Shown: positions 1 through 12,482 of the stretch, one piece after another
Position numbering within the stretch: the first letter of the stretch is position 1
How the letters are laid out: each line of letters opens with the position of its first letter
Assembly (NCBI RefSeq): GCF_963678975.1
Contig: NC_089273.1
Span: 21,036,356-21,100,355 of the forward strand
From: Dysidea avara
Lineage: Eukaryota; Porifera; Demospongiae; Dictyoceratida; Dysideidae
Reading direction: 5' to 3'
Length of the DNA stretch: 64,000 nucleotides
Translations under genes and position numbers: made by a program
Notes under the pieces: generated by a model
Databases searched by the model: none
What the model saw: the letters and a program-made list of their open reading frames with translations, nothing else
What the model was told of the DNA's origin: nothing

Positions 1-214
1 TTTATATTGTACAAATTAAGTTAAGACTCCTGGTGCTAGTCCCATGTCTGTTATCATCAGTTGCATACAGCCTCAATCCTTTTAGTTTCCAGCTCCATTA
101 TGGTAATGGATCAAGTTAGTTATTAAGTTCCTTCTAATGAATAACTTGTAGATGCATATACAAGTTGTGAAAGTGTGTTGCTCTTGCAATCATTTGCACA
201 TCATTTTCTTCTTG

Positions 215-1000
215 ATTAGGTCAACTTTACCCTGTTCAAATGTCGCACATGTTGTATCACAGCCACTCCATGCAAGCATGCAAAAAGAGGAGATGTGATT
301 ATGACGTTACAATAGGACCTATGTGCCCAATAATGTCATCAATTTTCCAATGCTCAAATGTTTCCCAACCTCTGAAAGAAAATATATACTTGCTATGCTC
401 TGGTGCACCATGCAGGAGGACAAGAACATCAGTGTCATCAGCTACAACACACTTTACTTCCTTCAATTGTAAATTGAAGTGCACATTGAACAATCAGTGT
501 GTCAGCATCCAAATTACTCTGATGCACGACCTGGCCATCATCTCTCAGATATTGGACAATCAATTGATGTTTGTTCTTTTCATTAGCAAGAAAACTTCCT
601 GACTTTTGTATGCTTCCATAGATTCAATTGACTGAATATCTACACCTGCACATACCATAACATACCTGGGAATGCTAACAGCCCTACACACTGATTGCAC
701 ACATGGAGATTCTGACATACTGATGGTCCAATGCGCACTTCAATTTTGCAATTGAAGGAAGTAGAGTGAATGTTGTAGCTGATGACAACAATGAAGTTCT
801 CAATTGTGCTACTGGTGCATGCTGGAAGCAGAACATGAGAAGTACGTATCTCTTTTCATTCAGAGGTTGTAAAACATTTGAAGATTTGGAAAAATGATGA
901 CGTTATTGGGCACATATGTAGGTCCTCTTTTCACATGCCTGGGGTGGCTGTGATACAATGTCCGTAACATTTGAATAGGTAAAGTCGGCCTAATCAGCAA
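215..1000. repeat. Inverted pair of fragments from an unknown coding element
   Basis: The left arm (215-510, minus strand) can read VVADDTDVLVLLHGAP and FRGWETFEHWKIDDIIGHIG. The right arm (730-1000, plus strand) is a diverged, frame-broken copy of the same sequence. The ADDTDVLVLL pattern recalls domesticated or transposon-linked PIN-like proteins, but I cannot name it. Confidence 0.4.
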
Positions 1001-1459
1001 TCAAATGATATGCAAACGATTGAAAAGTTAATGATGGATTGTATAATGCAACAATTGCACATATTGAAAAAGTTGGAATATGATGGGAATCAGTCTGATT
1101 CATTGAGGAGTTTCAGGTATACAAAACAAAGTACATGGAAATGGTGGCATCAGAAATTTATTACACATGAGAGCTGTGAAAGTGTGCTAACCCTTGCAGT
1201 TGGATGGAGTTTTCAGGATCAATGGTTTTAGCTGATGCAAGAAGTTATTCATTGGAGAGAACTTAATATGGGGCTGGAAATTAGAAGGATTAAGGCTGCA
1301 ACTGATGATGATAGACATGGGACCAGTCCCATAGATCATATATATTAATTTTGTACAAAATAAATTCCAGCTTTCCACTGCAAATCCATGTGGTAGCAAT
1401 ATTATGCTCTTGTTGCAAACATGGAGTATTAGTGTGTTACAAAATGTGGAGGAGAAAGT

Positions 1460-2215
1460 TGGTCACAAATGACCAGATTTGCAAAAATGGGTTTGCAAAT
1501 GCATCCGATTGAGAAACCACAACTTAGTGTTCAAGTGGAATATCACTCTGAAATTTTCTCCACCTATTAAATGATGCTGGTGTTCACTACTGATCAAATT
1601 TCAAGTCAATACCATATTCCAATCTGAAGTTATGAGTTGTCAAAGTTGGTAAATTGGATATCTGTAGAAGATCCACTTTTCTGAATCCAGTCACATATGT
1701 CTCAATACTAAATTGGCCATAAAATTTTTTTCCCCAAGGTGGATTTTAGAGGATTTTGGATATGTTATTCTATGAAAAATTTGCTTTCTAATGATACCAA
1801 AATCAGCTTTCTTCGAATTTTTTCCGGGTTCACCCCTTTTTTCAGTTATATCTACCGGACTATATCTGATAACTGAGAAGCCAGAGAACAAAAATAGAAA
1901 TGCACGTTTGCTTGCACAGTTTTCAATAATGTATTTTTAAAATAATCAAGTCTTTAGGGCGTAAACTGTGGTAGTTCTAGTTTGAAGCGAAAAATTATAA
2001 CTTGCCTTCTAAACCATTCTGCTAAACTCTTTATTTGCAATAAGCTATCACTACTGCACAGTTTAGTCCAAATCCCATGTCTTAACTCACTGTAATCCGT
2101 TCGTAAGTTATAGCAGAAAACACAATTTACAGGAAGCCATACGCGAGAGCACCCTTACAGCACTACTAAATGTTTGGGCAGCTGGCCCATATAACAAGAG
2201 TTCAGGTGAACACGA
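1460..2215. repeat. Degenerate TGTGAC-type element and a repeat fragment
   Basis: aaatgaccagatttgcaaaa near 1467 resembles a family 1 terminus. The end, tttgggcagctggcccat near 2172, recurs inverted at 52097. Nothing coding. Confidence 0.35.
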
Positions 2216-2451
2216 ACAGACTATAGTTAGAATCATGCCTGGCAAAACATTGAGTGTATTGTGGCATTTCTGGTTTGGTCTTTACTACCATTCTACTGTA
2301 TGTAGCCATTCTATGTAGCATGAGTTTATAGTAGCAATTTTGACCCTATGTGCGTAACAAACAGGCATCTAGACAAGTATGTGACATACGCTTACTAACC
2401 ATGTCTGCCAAATAACTGGAGCCTAAGGTATAAATCTTTAATACCTGTTGT

Positions 2452-3566
2452 ATAATCATACAGTATGATAGTAACTGTATAGTAGGGACCACAAAGGAGT
2501 AGGCATGGTGCACGAAGTAATATCACCCAAAAAACAACCTCAACTTCCCTTGACGACGATGAGGCAGTATTGGTTAGGTAAAAGTAAGCCCAAACAAGCT
2601 TTCAGATCAACCCGAAACGCTTTCACTACGGAATTTTAAAAATAATTTATTTAACGGATTTTCTAGTGGCTGACTGATGCCTTCAGACAAACGTAACTCG
2701 ATAACGGCTAAGGATCTGGGCTTGATTTTTTCACCGTTCGATGTTGCTTTGGCCTGACAGGTGCCTTTTGGCATACCGCAGTACGTACAATGCATTCTTC
2801 ATGGACTTACCAGTGTCCTCCTTTGTGTCCCATTCATCTTTGCTGACAGTGAAAAGTGTCGATTTGGTGATAGCACGTGATGGCTTCCTTTCATAACGGA
2901 AATTGTCCGTATTTCTCATCGGGATCATAGTGGCTACTTTGATAGCAGAGGTGCTTCTTGACTCGCACTGCTGTGTAACAGGTTGAACATAGCCGAGAAC
3001 AAAGCATAATGGATACTTCACTTTTCAGACGATAATTGATATAACTGCGTGCAGCACCATTTCTTTCGGTATGTGTCGTTTGCAGAGGTGCTTTTCGAAC
3101 AGTTCTTGATTCGAAATGCTGTGTAATGGGTTGAACAAAGCTGACAACGAAGCGTAATGGATACTTCACTTTTCAGATGATAATTGGGGTGCGTGGTCCC
3201 ATTTCAGATGCAGTATACGTGGGTTCACCAGTCATAATAGCTATTTTACAAAAAAGTTAACAAACAAGTACACAGAAAAATTTGGAATTTTCAACTAGAG
3301 TAGGGATCATAGCACATTGATAAAAAGTGCTGAAACAAGTTGGAGTAGTGCACAGTATTAAATCACAGTAAAACAATAAGAAGTGTTATATCCCTACTGA
3401 GCATTTCCACTATGGTATATCTTGAGCACAGTAGGGATATAACACTTCTTATTGTTTTACTGTCATATAATATCGTGCACTACTCCAACTTGTTCCAGCA
3501 CTTTTTATTGATGTGCTATGGTCTCTACTCTAGTTGAAAATTCTAAATTTTTCTGTATACTTGTAA
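2452..3566. repeat. Foldback element FB1, copy 1
   Basis: Starts with a tgtatagtagggaccac block and ends with ggtctctactctagttgaaa. The last 270 bp (about 3289-3545) form a near-perfect hairpin with arms of more than 100 bp. Inner blocks (ataatggatacttcactttt) are repeated in tandem. Confidence 0.7.
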
Positions 3567-3811
3567 CACAGTTTACAATCCTGCTGATATACTCAACAGA
3601 ACAACTAACATTACATGACTGGGACTAAATTGTATGCCATCATCGTTGTCAGTTACTACATAACTATGTACTGTACACAATACCTGGCTTATGAAATACC
3701 AGTCGCTGCCTATGTGCAGGTGGATGCATATCATGGTGTTCTTTGATTTGTTCCTTCAAGACTAAAATGGTGGTATCCTATGATCACAAAATGATTACAA
3801 TACATAGAATA

Positions 3812-4441
3812 AATGTGACTGTCTCAGCAAAAACCTGACTGTTTCGCACAATTTCTTTATTTTCTCAGCATTATCTGCAGTGTCCAAGGAATGGATCACT
3901 AAAGTTTCAGCCTTTGGTGGTGAGTACTTTTGGAATTATAGCAATAGACAGTAGGAAAAGCAAGATAATCAATTTGTACAGTGACCATACTGAAAACTAC
4001 AGGCACCTACATTTGCAACCATAACTTCTGTATGGATTAGTCTACAATGTTGCAATTTGGCTTAAAATGTTCGTCATGGATTAGCACATCCGCAAAGGTA
4101 TAGTGTAATTCTGTAGTCACTTGCGCATATGGATATAAAGGTGGTTTAGTAGAAGAAATGATGACAATCTTGTTTATGTTTACCGCATCATAAACAAATG
4201 CATGTGACATGTATACCTTTGGAGCTACAAAACAAAACAAAATTTTGCGAACTCTCCATGAGCAGGTGATCAAGACGGTACATAGTTTTAATCAATTTGA
4301 GTCTTCCTTCTCCGAGTACTGGCCTGATAAAATCTTGCGTATTTTTTCTTTGTAGCATAATTTATGAATTATTTTTTAAGTTTCATTTTTCTTAATATGT
4401 ATGCTCGCAAACAAGTCAGGTGTTTGCTAAAATGGTCACAA
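3812..4441. mobile_element. TGTGAC-terminus element, family 2, copy a
   Basis: Starts atgtgactgtctcagcaaaa and ends ttgctaaaatggtcacaaat. The interior block gagtactggcctgata is shared, inverted, with the copy at 60901. Confidence 0.7.
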
Positions 4442-4800
4442 ATACAACAGTAAAATCAACAGTAACAAGACTATAACTCCGTCTCAATATAATCAACATG
4501 TAGCATATAATTACTAGTTATCTATATCTACAATTAAAAGCACTTTTAGTAAGACAAATACGTATTAGTTAACTAAAACTCCATATTATAACTAAAAGTA
4601 AACCTACAACTAAAAAACAACAGAATAATTTACCAAAGCTTAAAAGAATTGAGAAAGATAACTAAAATTATAAATATTTTATTGCTAAAACTAAAAGGTT
4701 TTTAAAAATTTTACTAAAACTATATATAACAAAAGATTTTTCACATTTATAACTAAAACAACACAGAAAATATAATTGTAACTAAATCAATAACTAATTA
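4442..4800. other. A-rich stretch without gene
   Basis: Strongly A-rich with many actaaaa/aactaaa units; no frame, no inverted ends. Confidence 0.5.
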
Positions 4801-4920
4801 ATAGCTGTACATGGGCACAGGTGGTCTGCCTGATATTTCCACCAGAAGCATGAGGGCTGCAGGTCCGAGGGATGAGGGTGAACATATCAGGCAGACTACG
4901 AGTGCCCATGTTACAACTAT
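4801..4920. mobile_element. 120-bp hairpin MITE
   Basis: Arms of about 36 bp: ATAGCTGTACATGGGCAC and GGTCTGCCTGATAT, mirrored at 4882-4920. Confidence 0.65.
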
Positions 4921-5510
4921 TATGTAACACTTCTATTGCAAGCTAATAGCCTGCCAGGTGATTAACCATCCATGCCAATATGAGTGAAACCACTGGATTC
5001 ATTTTATATACATGCCGAAAGATTCAATTGTGGCTAGGCAGCAGGTAACGTTGCAGCTATGTTTGTTATAATAAACGGTCGAGTGCTACAGAAAAGTTGA
5101 GTTTTTGCAAATCACGGGGAATTTACAAGTGTTTTTAAATGCAATTGAGTTGTTTAAAGACTAATTACAACATATACTAAAGGCCTAAAGGAGTAAGCTT
5201 CATGGTTAACTCGTGCTATCTGTAATGTGGGTATGGTCCGTATTCGAAAACATGCCGAAAATTTGTGTGTGCACAATAAGACTAGTTCAAGTAATGTTTC
5301 CCAACTTGTAGAATAGGAAACGCCTCCATCTGAGTGCTTCTTGTGGCCAAACTTCAACTGGTGATAATAGTACCGCTACCTCATGTGCTAGAGGGCATTA
5401 CAAAAATAATGCCCTGACCACAGGGTAATAATTATCAGATATGTATACTCAAAAATTCCTTTGATCTGCCCACGCAAAGTGTTACATAAGGAATTAAGAA
5501 AGATGAACTA

Positions 5511-5769
5511 AAACTAGTGTTTAAAATAATGAAGTAGGGATCTAAAAAGTAGTGAAACAAGAGATGAATGATGGTATTACAGCATAGCTTGGTGGGAAAG
5601 TCCCTACTTTGGTACATTAGCTATAGCAATTATTCTGTGCAATGTCAAAGTAGAGACTTTCCCACTGAGCTATGCTGTAATACCATCATTCATCTCTTGT
5701 TTCACTACTTTATAGATCCCTATATAGCTACTTCAATATTGAATTAACAATTTTTTAAACACTAGTTTG
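5511..5769. repeat. Foldback element FB2
   Basis: A 259-bp hairpin: the arm with aaacaagagatgaatgatgg is mirrored by ccatcattcatctcttgttt, and both ends read aaactagtgtt. A partial copy is at 50259-50410. Confidence 0.75.
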
Positions 5770-5854
5770 TTTTGTTGCAGCACAACTAGCTACAGTGTAA
5801 CTTGTGATTGTTCTATTAGAATATCACATATGACTGCTGTATTTGAATGACTGT

Positions 5855-6360
5855 TGGATTAGAGTATCTCGAGTCAGCCAAGGAGTGTGCAGCTAGCTAG
5901 ACCAATAAGTGATGAAGTCATCTTGTTTACTGTTAAGTAAATAGCTAGACTGAAAAGAGGTGTGACCTCCATACTTCATTGCTAATAGTCTACTTACATG
6001 TAGATCGTTATTTGATGGGTGTGGTCACGAACCAATTGCGAACAAGATCACAATCGCAAAGTTACAGATATCTAGCATAACTGAAGCACTTTTGAAATCC
6101 AGTTCTGAAATAATTCTGTAGTGTCTAAATACGCTGCTGAAAGAAAGTGTTGATGCCGAAAATTAACGCCTCAATATGGTTTCATTGGATGAAGAGAAGA
6201 CAAGCAGAAGATAAAAGAAGAAAAGGTGCAGAGGGCCTACACTTGTTGGAACCACACATCCCACTGGTGAATTTGTTATTGTGGCGTAAAATAGTGGCCA
6301 TGCACTGCTTCATTTGGCCTGTAGAGGTCGAGTAATTTTTTAAAAATTCTATATCCAGCC
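5855..6360. repeat. Dispersed repeat R1, copy 1
   Basis: Blocks gtcagccaagg, gcataaaatagtgg and tcatttggcct are shared with 47648-48690 and, for the 3' half, 20715-20965. Confidence 0.6.
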
Positions 6361-6396
6361 ACCTGTAAGAGTTTTATTATATATTATACTAGCATT

Positions 6397-7180
6397 GGTA
6401 CCTGCCCTACAGGCAGGACCATTTCACATTCCATATCAACCACAATAGCATGAACCACTGCATTGGGAATGAAACAATAAAGGTCATGTCCTAAAGTAGC
6501 ATGCATGATGATATCTTGTATAAACCATCATGCAAGCCTAATTAAAATGATGTGCGGGTTAACTAAACAGCAGAATTGCATGTAGGCTAACCAATAATTA
6601 TCAAGACATGTGAAAATTATGTGGTGCTGTCCTATCATGTAGGCACTGTAAAAACGTGATTAACAAAGAGCATTAAAACAGTTGTAGCAATATACTGCAA
6701 GCAAAGGTTTGAACAAAATTAACTTAATACACAGGTACACACTTCCTGGCTATAATTTAGGCATTAACATCACAAAGAATTGAAGTTACATAGAGAAGGC
6801 ACTTACTGTGCATGGGACAAACACACAGACAAACCAATTGGCCTGCCCTATACCTATATTCATGGTACCTGCCCTATGTGCAGGACCACTTCAAGTTTTC
6901 ACATTAACCACAATAACATGAATCAGTGCTCTAGGAATGAAGCATTAAGGATCATACTGAGTAGCATGCATGGTGATATCATGAACCTTATTTCACCATC
7001 ATGCAAGCCTATTAGTTACATTTGCTAATTATGTGGTGTTCTTCTTATCATACAGGCACTGTAATAACATGGTCAACAGTGTTCAAAGCAGTTGTAGCTA
7101 TACTACAAGCAACTAAGGTTTGAGCAAAATTAACTGAATACACAGGTGCAGCTAATTGGCCTGCCCTATACCCATCAAAT
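6397..7180. repeat. Tandem duplication, period about 467 bp
   Basis: ggtacctgccctacaggcag at 6397 and ggtacctgccctatgtgcag at 6864 start two diverged copies, which also share catcatgcaagcct and aattggcctgccctata. Confidence 0.7.
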
Positions 7181-7599
7181 GTACTACTGTATACTTTTTG
7201 AGCAGTCCATATGCGGTGTAGCAATAGCTGTATGCTATGAACTTATATGAGAAAAAAATTAGAAAAAGTATGCACCAAAAAGGTATATAAAACGGAAAAA
7301 AAAAGAAGTTTTGTTACTGGCGAGATTTGAACCCACACCCACACAGCAGTAACCGCAACAACTGTTTATCGTGTGATTTGCAATGGAATGCAGTTGAAGT
7401 TTTCTCTACAACATGGCCTTCAACGTGCTGTAGCGGACGAAGGAATACACATAGAAGCTTGCAATAAACTTTGTGATGTAGCCAGATGGTGAGTTTTTCA
7501 TTTTGTGTTAATCATGTCGATATGTGTACAGATTGCTGAGTAATTGTCGTCAATAGCTGACATATGAAAAAGTGTGTCACAAAAAGGTGGCACTGAGAA

Positions 7600-7760
7600 G
7601 AGAAAAGTTGTCATGGGCTTGAATTGAATCCTGGACCTTTGGGTTAACAGTTCTATGCGCTAGTGCTTTGGCTGTTTGTTCATGGTTTTGACAGGAAGGT
7701 AGCTCAAGTTTTCCTCTACACCAACGTCTTCAACGTTCTGTAGAGAGCAAACGAAAGCAT
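7600..7760 (-). repeat. tRNA-Asn-like SINE fragment
   Basis: The minus strand reads GCGCATAGAACTGTTAACCC, then AAAGGTCCAGGATTCAA, close to the anticodon and T arms of a tRNA-Asn but with broken pairing. A related piece lies at 7308-7460 (GGGTTCAAATCTCGCC), and both are followed on the plus strand by a similar cttcaacg..ctgtag block. Confidence 0.4.
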
Positions 7761-7773
7761 GTAGTGATTTATT

Positions 7774-8394
7774 ATATGTGACCGAATCTGTGAAAACCCA
7801 ACACAATCACGCTTACCATATAAAGCAATGAATACATTGGGTGAAATACAGTACTTGCATATTATTGAAAAATTCTGTAAATTTTTGAATGCCTCTTTCT
7901 TTGTGAAGGAAGCGACAAACAATAAAAACCTGGATATCACCTTATTTGCCTGCTGAAGAGGAGTTGGCAAATCTTAGTTTCGTTGCAGTAGACCTAAGGA
8001 TATGGGAGTTATGAGCGTTTGCTTACATTACATCGAAGTGATCGTATGCAATAATTTTTCTTCACGAATTTCGCTTTTGTATGCAGTGAAGAAGGATGAG
8101 TAAAGGAAAGACTTACTCAGTAATTGCTTCCCCTGTTCATGGCAAACACAATGGTGAAAATTGTAGCACCGTACCTCAATTCGTTGGTAAGTTACAACCG
8201 CTTTTGTAGGCGCCTGTACTTTATTTTCCTTATATTTGCTGTACAAATTGATTTTTCTGCTGTTGCTACTTTGTAGAGTTGTAACTCAAGTTATTGACAT
8301 ATGAGGTTGAAACTTTGCCAGAGGGTACAGTTGGCTAAGAAGATTATAAATATTTGCACGATTGTGTCGGGTTTTTGCAGATTCGGTCACATAT
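7774..8394. mobile_element. TGTGAC-terminus element, family 1, copy a
   Basis: Starts atatgtgaccgaatctg and ends cagattcggtcacatat, with TIRs of roughly 38 bp. Interior blocks such as gaaactttgccagagggtac are shared with the copy at 17852. Confidence 0.75.
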
Positions 8395-8699
8395 AGATAC
8401 ACACACACACACACACATATGTATATATACTATACAGTACTATTCCGAAAAGGTGATTTTTGTCGCGTATGATGTTTCTAGAATGATTTTCAAGGCAGAC
8501 TTTTGGGCAGTGTGTAAAATTTATTGGGAGATCCCTACTTAAACAGTACTACCATACCATTTGCTTATTGATGAAACTAACTATGACTATAGCTAAAACT
8601 AGAAGTCCATACTAGAATAACACTAATAATTACACACTATCGCAGGAATCAGATAACTAGTTCATATAGGTTCAAATAAACAAATGATGTACAGTACAT

Positions 8700-9445
8700 G
8701 ATTCCTGGAGCACTTAATAAACAAACCACTTTAACCAACATATTACACACAGAAGTATCTTCTAAACTGTTTTATAGTTTGACTATCGTGTTTTTCCCAC
8801 AAATTCTCTCGACAAAGCCTCATAGCTGCTCTTCATTTTTGTTTGCGTACATAAGGGATATGTCCTCTTTCAACTCGAAGTGATAGGCTATTCCTGGTAG
8901 TGTACAAGGCCATCATTATTGTTTTCCAGTTGTTAAACGCCTGAGAACCTCAAAGGGAAAGTAGTTTACAAAGCCTGAGAAAGTCGCCACACCCGTATTT
9001 CAGTCCGCCGAAAAGAAACCACAAAGTTCACCTGTGTAGAAGTTTAATACAGACTTCATTTCGCTTTTACTTCTTACGTAAAAGCTTCTTTTAACGATTT
9101 TGCTCACGTGGATGCGTACGGACAATCAATTTTAGTAAACCAGGTGCGCGCCCACAGCAGCCGGGTGGGCGCGCGCCTGGTTCAACAACGGTGCAGGCCT
9201 GGTACACTACCAGGAATAGCCTATCAATTCGAGTTGAAAGGGGGCGTATCCCTTACGTACGCGAACGAAAATGAAGACCAGCTTTGAGGCTTTGTTGAGA
9301 GAATTTGTGGGAAAAAATACGTTAGTCACAATATAAAACAGTTTAGAAGATACTTCTGTGCGTAATATGTTGGTAAAATCGGTTTGTTTACCAAACACTT
9401 CCTTAGCAGTGCATAGCAATGTAATTGAACAAATTACAAAATTTT
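8700..9445. repeat. Foldback element FB3, copy 1
   Basis: Arms at about 8712-8915 and 9206-9400 are inverted copies (acagaagtatcttctaaact and its mirror). Between them is a GC-rich perfect-type hairpin at 9138-9182. Confidence 0.7.
9138..9182. repeat. GC-rich hairpin
   Basis: AACCAGGTGCGCGCCCAC is mirrored by GTGGGCGCGCGCCTGGTT (17 of 18) around a 9-base loop. Confidence 0.8.
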
Positions 9446-9578
9446 CATGAATTATGAAATATGAGAATTAGCTAATAATAACCCAAAACTACCCTATTGT
9501 AAAATAGTTATACATAGTTGGTTAATTCACAGTAGCATATACTGTCTATAATCAGGTTAGCTATAGCCTATACTCAGA

Positions 9579-9682
9579 TGGTACGATTTTCCGTACCACA
9601 CGCGTATGGTTGTACCGTACGCGTATACGCATATGGTATGTACCATACGCATATGGTACAAAATACGCATATGGTATAGAAC
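9579..9682. repeat. ACGCATATGGTA palindrome cluster 1
   Basis: Five alternating copies of (t)ACGCRTATGGTA and its complement, ending in GTACAAAATACGCATATGGT. The same cluster recurs at 15551. Confidence 0.75.
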
Positions 9683-10717
9683 AGGGACACCAATTGAATA
9701 TCATTGGCCGCAAAGGAGGCACCATGACGTCAGTAAAACAATGAAATATTCGTAACACTCCCAGTGTTTATTCTAGGGCTGTTAGGGGGGGGAACGACTA
9801 CTGCACTATACTTAAGGTATAAGCTTGTTTTAAAATGACACATGAAACTTATCAACAATGCTCTCAGATTCAATCTCAGAGTGGTTAATACATAAAATTT
9901 TCCCAGGTTAAAAATCACAAACGCAACATTAAGGTGCCCTTAGATTCAGTATTAGATCAATTTTTAAAAATCTCTTAGTATACAACTAACAAAAATTCAT
10001 GCATATAGTGATGGCTATTCAACACCTGAGAGCCCAAGTTTACCCAGTATAGAAAAATTAGCATGCTTAATAATTCACTCTCAAATTTGTGCTTTAAACT
10101 CAATCTCAGAAAGTGTAATTTTGTAAAAATTTCTGCTTTCAAAATATCATGCACAGCAAGCACAAATACTTCCAGGTTTAATATTTAAAAAGCCTGATTT
10201 AAAAAAAAACTTGTTTTGCTATAACCATGAAAATGCCCTAGTATTTAATTTCAAACACCCTAAGTTTTAAATTATGTCTTGGAAGACATCCACCCATGCA
10301 GATCTTCTAATTTGCTAGTGCTTTGTGGTATCATATGTACGATGATGGTCAATACTGATCTCACACAAATTGTAAAGATTCAACACTTGATATGCAGTGC
10401 ATTACTTATAGAATATGTATACATACAGTTGCACATGGTTGTCCTAGATATTACAACATTATGTCATCACTACTATATACTCACGCATCAAGCTCTACTA
10501 CCCATACCAGTTCACCCAATCACAGGAATCTAAATCAACACTCTTGACACAGCCTTAAATGGCTAACCAGTTTGGCAACTATTTCAACAGTTGTGAACTT
10601 GGAAAACTAAATGCAGACTTTCACCTGGTCACCCCCCAAATTCCTGATTCCCCCCCAAAGGAGAAATCCTAGAATAAACACTGAACACTCCTGCTCCGGT
10701 TGTGAGTCTTGCTCACG
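9683..10717. other. Repeat-derived region without clear gene
   Basis: 9690-9790 and 10632-10870 are inverted relatives (tagaataaacact, tttgcggccaatgat). The sequence between is AT-rich and unrecognised. Confidence 0.4.
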
Positions 10718-10984
10718 ATGAGGATGAACTTTCAAGATGCTTTAAAAGAGACATCGGAGCAAATTAAGATTCATTTAAAGGATAAACCGATTGAAGCCAT
10801 CTCGAGTTTACTTACTGACGTCATTGATGCCCCCTTTGCGGCCAATGATGTCTGGGGATGGCTCAGAAGTAAACAGCTATTGGAGTCCTTTTTTACCCAC
10901 CCAGTACACGGAAAAAAGCGGTCTGGCCACGCAATACTAGTATCTAGCTTCCTCGTATTTTATTGGAACTTACGAGAAGGTATT
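10718..10984 (+). CDS. Uncertain open reading frame in a repeated sequence
   Basis: An ATG-initiated frame of 89 codons (MRMNFQDALKETSEQIKIHL..., ending FYWNLREGI). Parts of it recur inverted at 9690-9745 and in a fragment at 15655-15705, so it belongs to a repeat. A donor-like GAAG|gtattt is near its end. No family recognised. Confidence 0.2.
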
Positions 10985-11352
10985 TAATCATCATAATCAG
11001 ATTATACTAGACACTCGAGTAGGCACTAGCTGTCTATAACTTATCAAATATATACGCGGTACATGTTTCATCTCTCAGTTTGTCTGGAAGTAGAGCTAGT
11101 CTACCATTTCGCTCAACTGTCAAACACGTGCACGTTAGTTGTACAATTTTTAGGCAGGTAGAGCTGGTACCGGTTCCACTGTTTCACTGAATATTTTGCT
11201 GGCAGTGGAGGTTACTGAGAAGTTACGTGCATTAAAAAAATTTTTTTTAAATAAAAAACTTGGACAGCAAGTTGATGTTGTACTACTTCTAAAAACCAGG
11301 CGCCATGTAGCTAGGCACTCTGCTTTCATGGGAAGAGGAAGGGGGAGGGGCT

Positions 11353-11465
11353 AGTCTCGCTTAACGGTTTCTGTAATTCAGTGAAGATCGAGCTAGCTAG
11401 GTATATACCTCTATATAGAGCAATCATATTTTGGTCTGATTAGCTATTCTATTCTCTAGAGCTGA
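11353..11465. repeat. Direct repeat, copy 1
   Basis: Starts ggggctagtctcgcttaacg and ends ctattctctagagctg; almost identical to 12363-12482 except for a 4-bp insertion there. Confidence 0.8.
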
Positions 11466-11837
11466 GATGTATTTTGCTTTACTGTAATTAAAATATAATT
11501 TGCTTTACTGCATGATGCAAACCTACACTGTTAAAACTGAGGTGGTCATAGCACACTTAACCAGCAGCACACCCTTGGGGTGCAGGCACACTTTCAGGAT
11601 ATAGCGTGTGAAGCACACAAGACAAGCAGTGTGGCCGTATATTGGTGTACATGGCATCCTTTATCATTTAGAGGTAGTATAGGATGTATAGAAAAGCATC
11701 AATTTTATTGAATTTATGTGCTATAAATAAACTTATTTAGTGCTAAGCCATTACACAGACACACTACAATAAAATGTGTATTCGTGTATAATTATGTGGT
11801 ATGCTCTAAATGTGCTGGTACATAGCATGCACTCCTG

Positions 11838-11958
11838 TGGTGTATGTGATATGTAGGAGATGATTGTCCACATTTGTCCATTAGTTAGCAAATGTGAACC
11901 CATTTGTCCATTATAGTTAGCAAATGTGAACCATCATCTCCTACACATCACATACTCC
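11838..11958. repeat. Hairpin with internal tandem duplication
   Basis: ggtgtatgtgatatgtagga mirrored by tcctacacatcacatactcc; the loop carries catttgtccatta..gttagcaaatgtgaacc twice. Confidence 0.65.
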
Positions 11959-11986
11959 ACCGAAGTATGTGATGTGTGTGCATGTG

Positions 11987-11988
<2 letters not shown>

Positions 11989-12082
<94 letters not shown>
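11989..12082. repeat. (TG)47 microsatellite
   Basis: An uninterrupted run of TG for 94 bp. Confidence 0.98.
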
Positions 12083-12083
<1 letters not shown>

Positions 12084-12362
12084 TATGCACAAAAACACAT
12101 TTTATTGCAGTGACAGTTCAAGTCGCAGTGAACAAAGCTGGTATGTTTGTATCAATAAAGTAACCAATTTGCATTAACCATGCAAGAGTAAATTTACTCT
12201 TGATTAACATTAACTCATAGAATTTCCATTAGATTAATCCAGTCAACAGTAGAGAGATGAAAAAGATGATCAGTGGGGTCCCGTACATATCTTAAGGTAG
12301 CCTCAGTTGAGTGAAATTAAACCCACAATCAAACTCCAGGCTTGCATGGTGATATAGGTTTT

Positions 12363-12482
12363 GGGCTAGTCTCGCTTAACGGTTTCTGTAATTCAGTGAA
12401 GATCGAGCTAGCTACCTAGGTATATACCTCTATATAGAGCAATCATATTTTGGTCTGATTAGCTATTCTATTCTCTAGAGCT
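12363..12482. repeat. Direct repeat, copy 2
   Basis: About 1 kb after copy 1; the two copies enclose a hairpin and the TG microsatellite. Confidence 0.8.

Noticed and set aside
240..602. 120-codon plus-strand frame
   Set aside because: It is antisense to the more protein-like minus-strand reading of the same repeat arm.
11926..12177. Cys/Val repeat protein frames
   Set aside because: Translation of the TG microsatellite.
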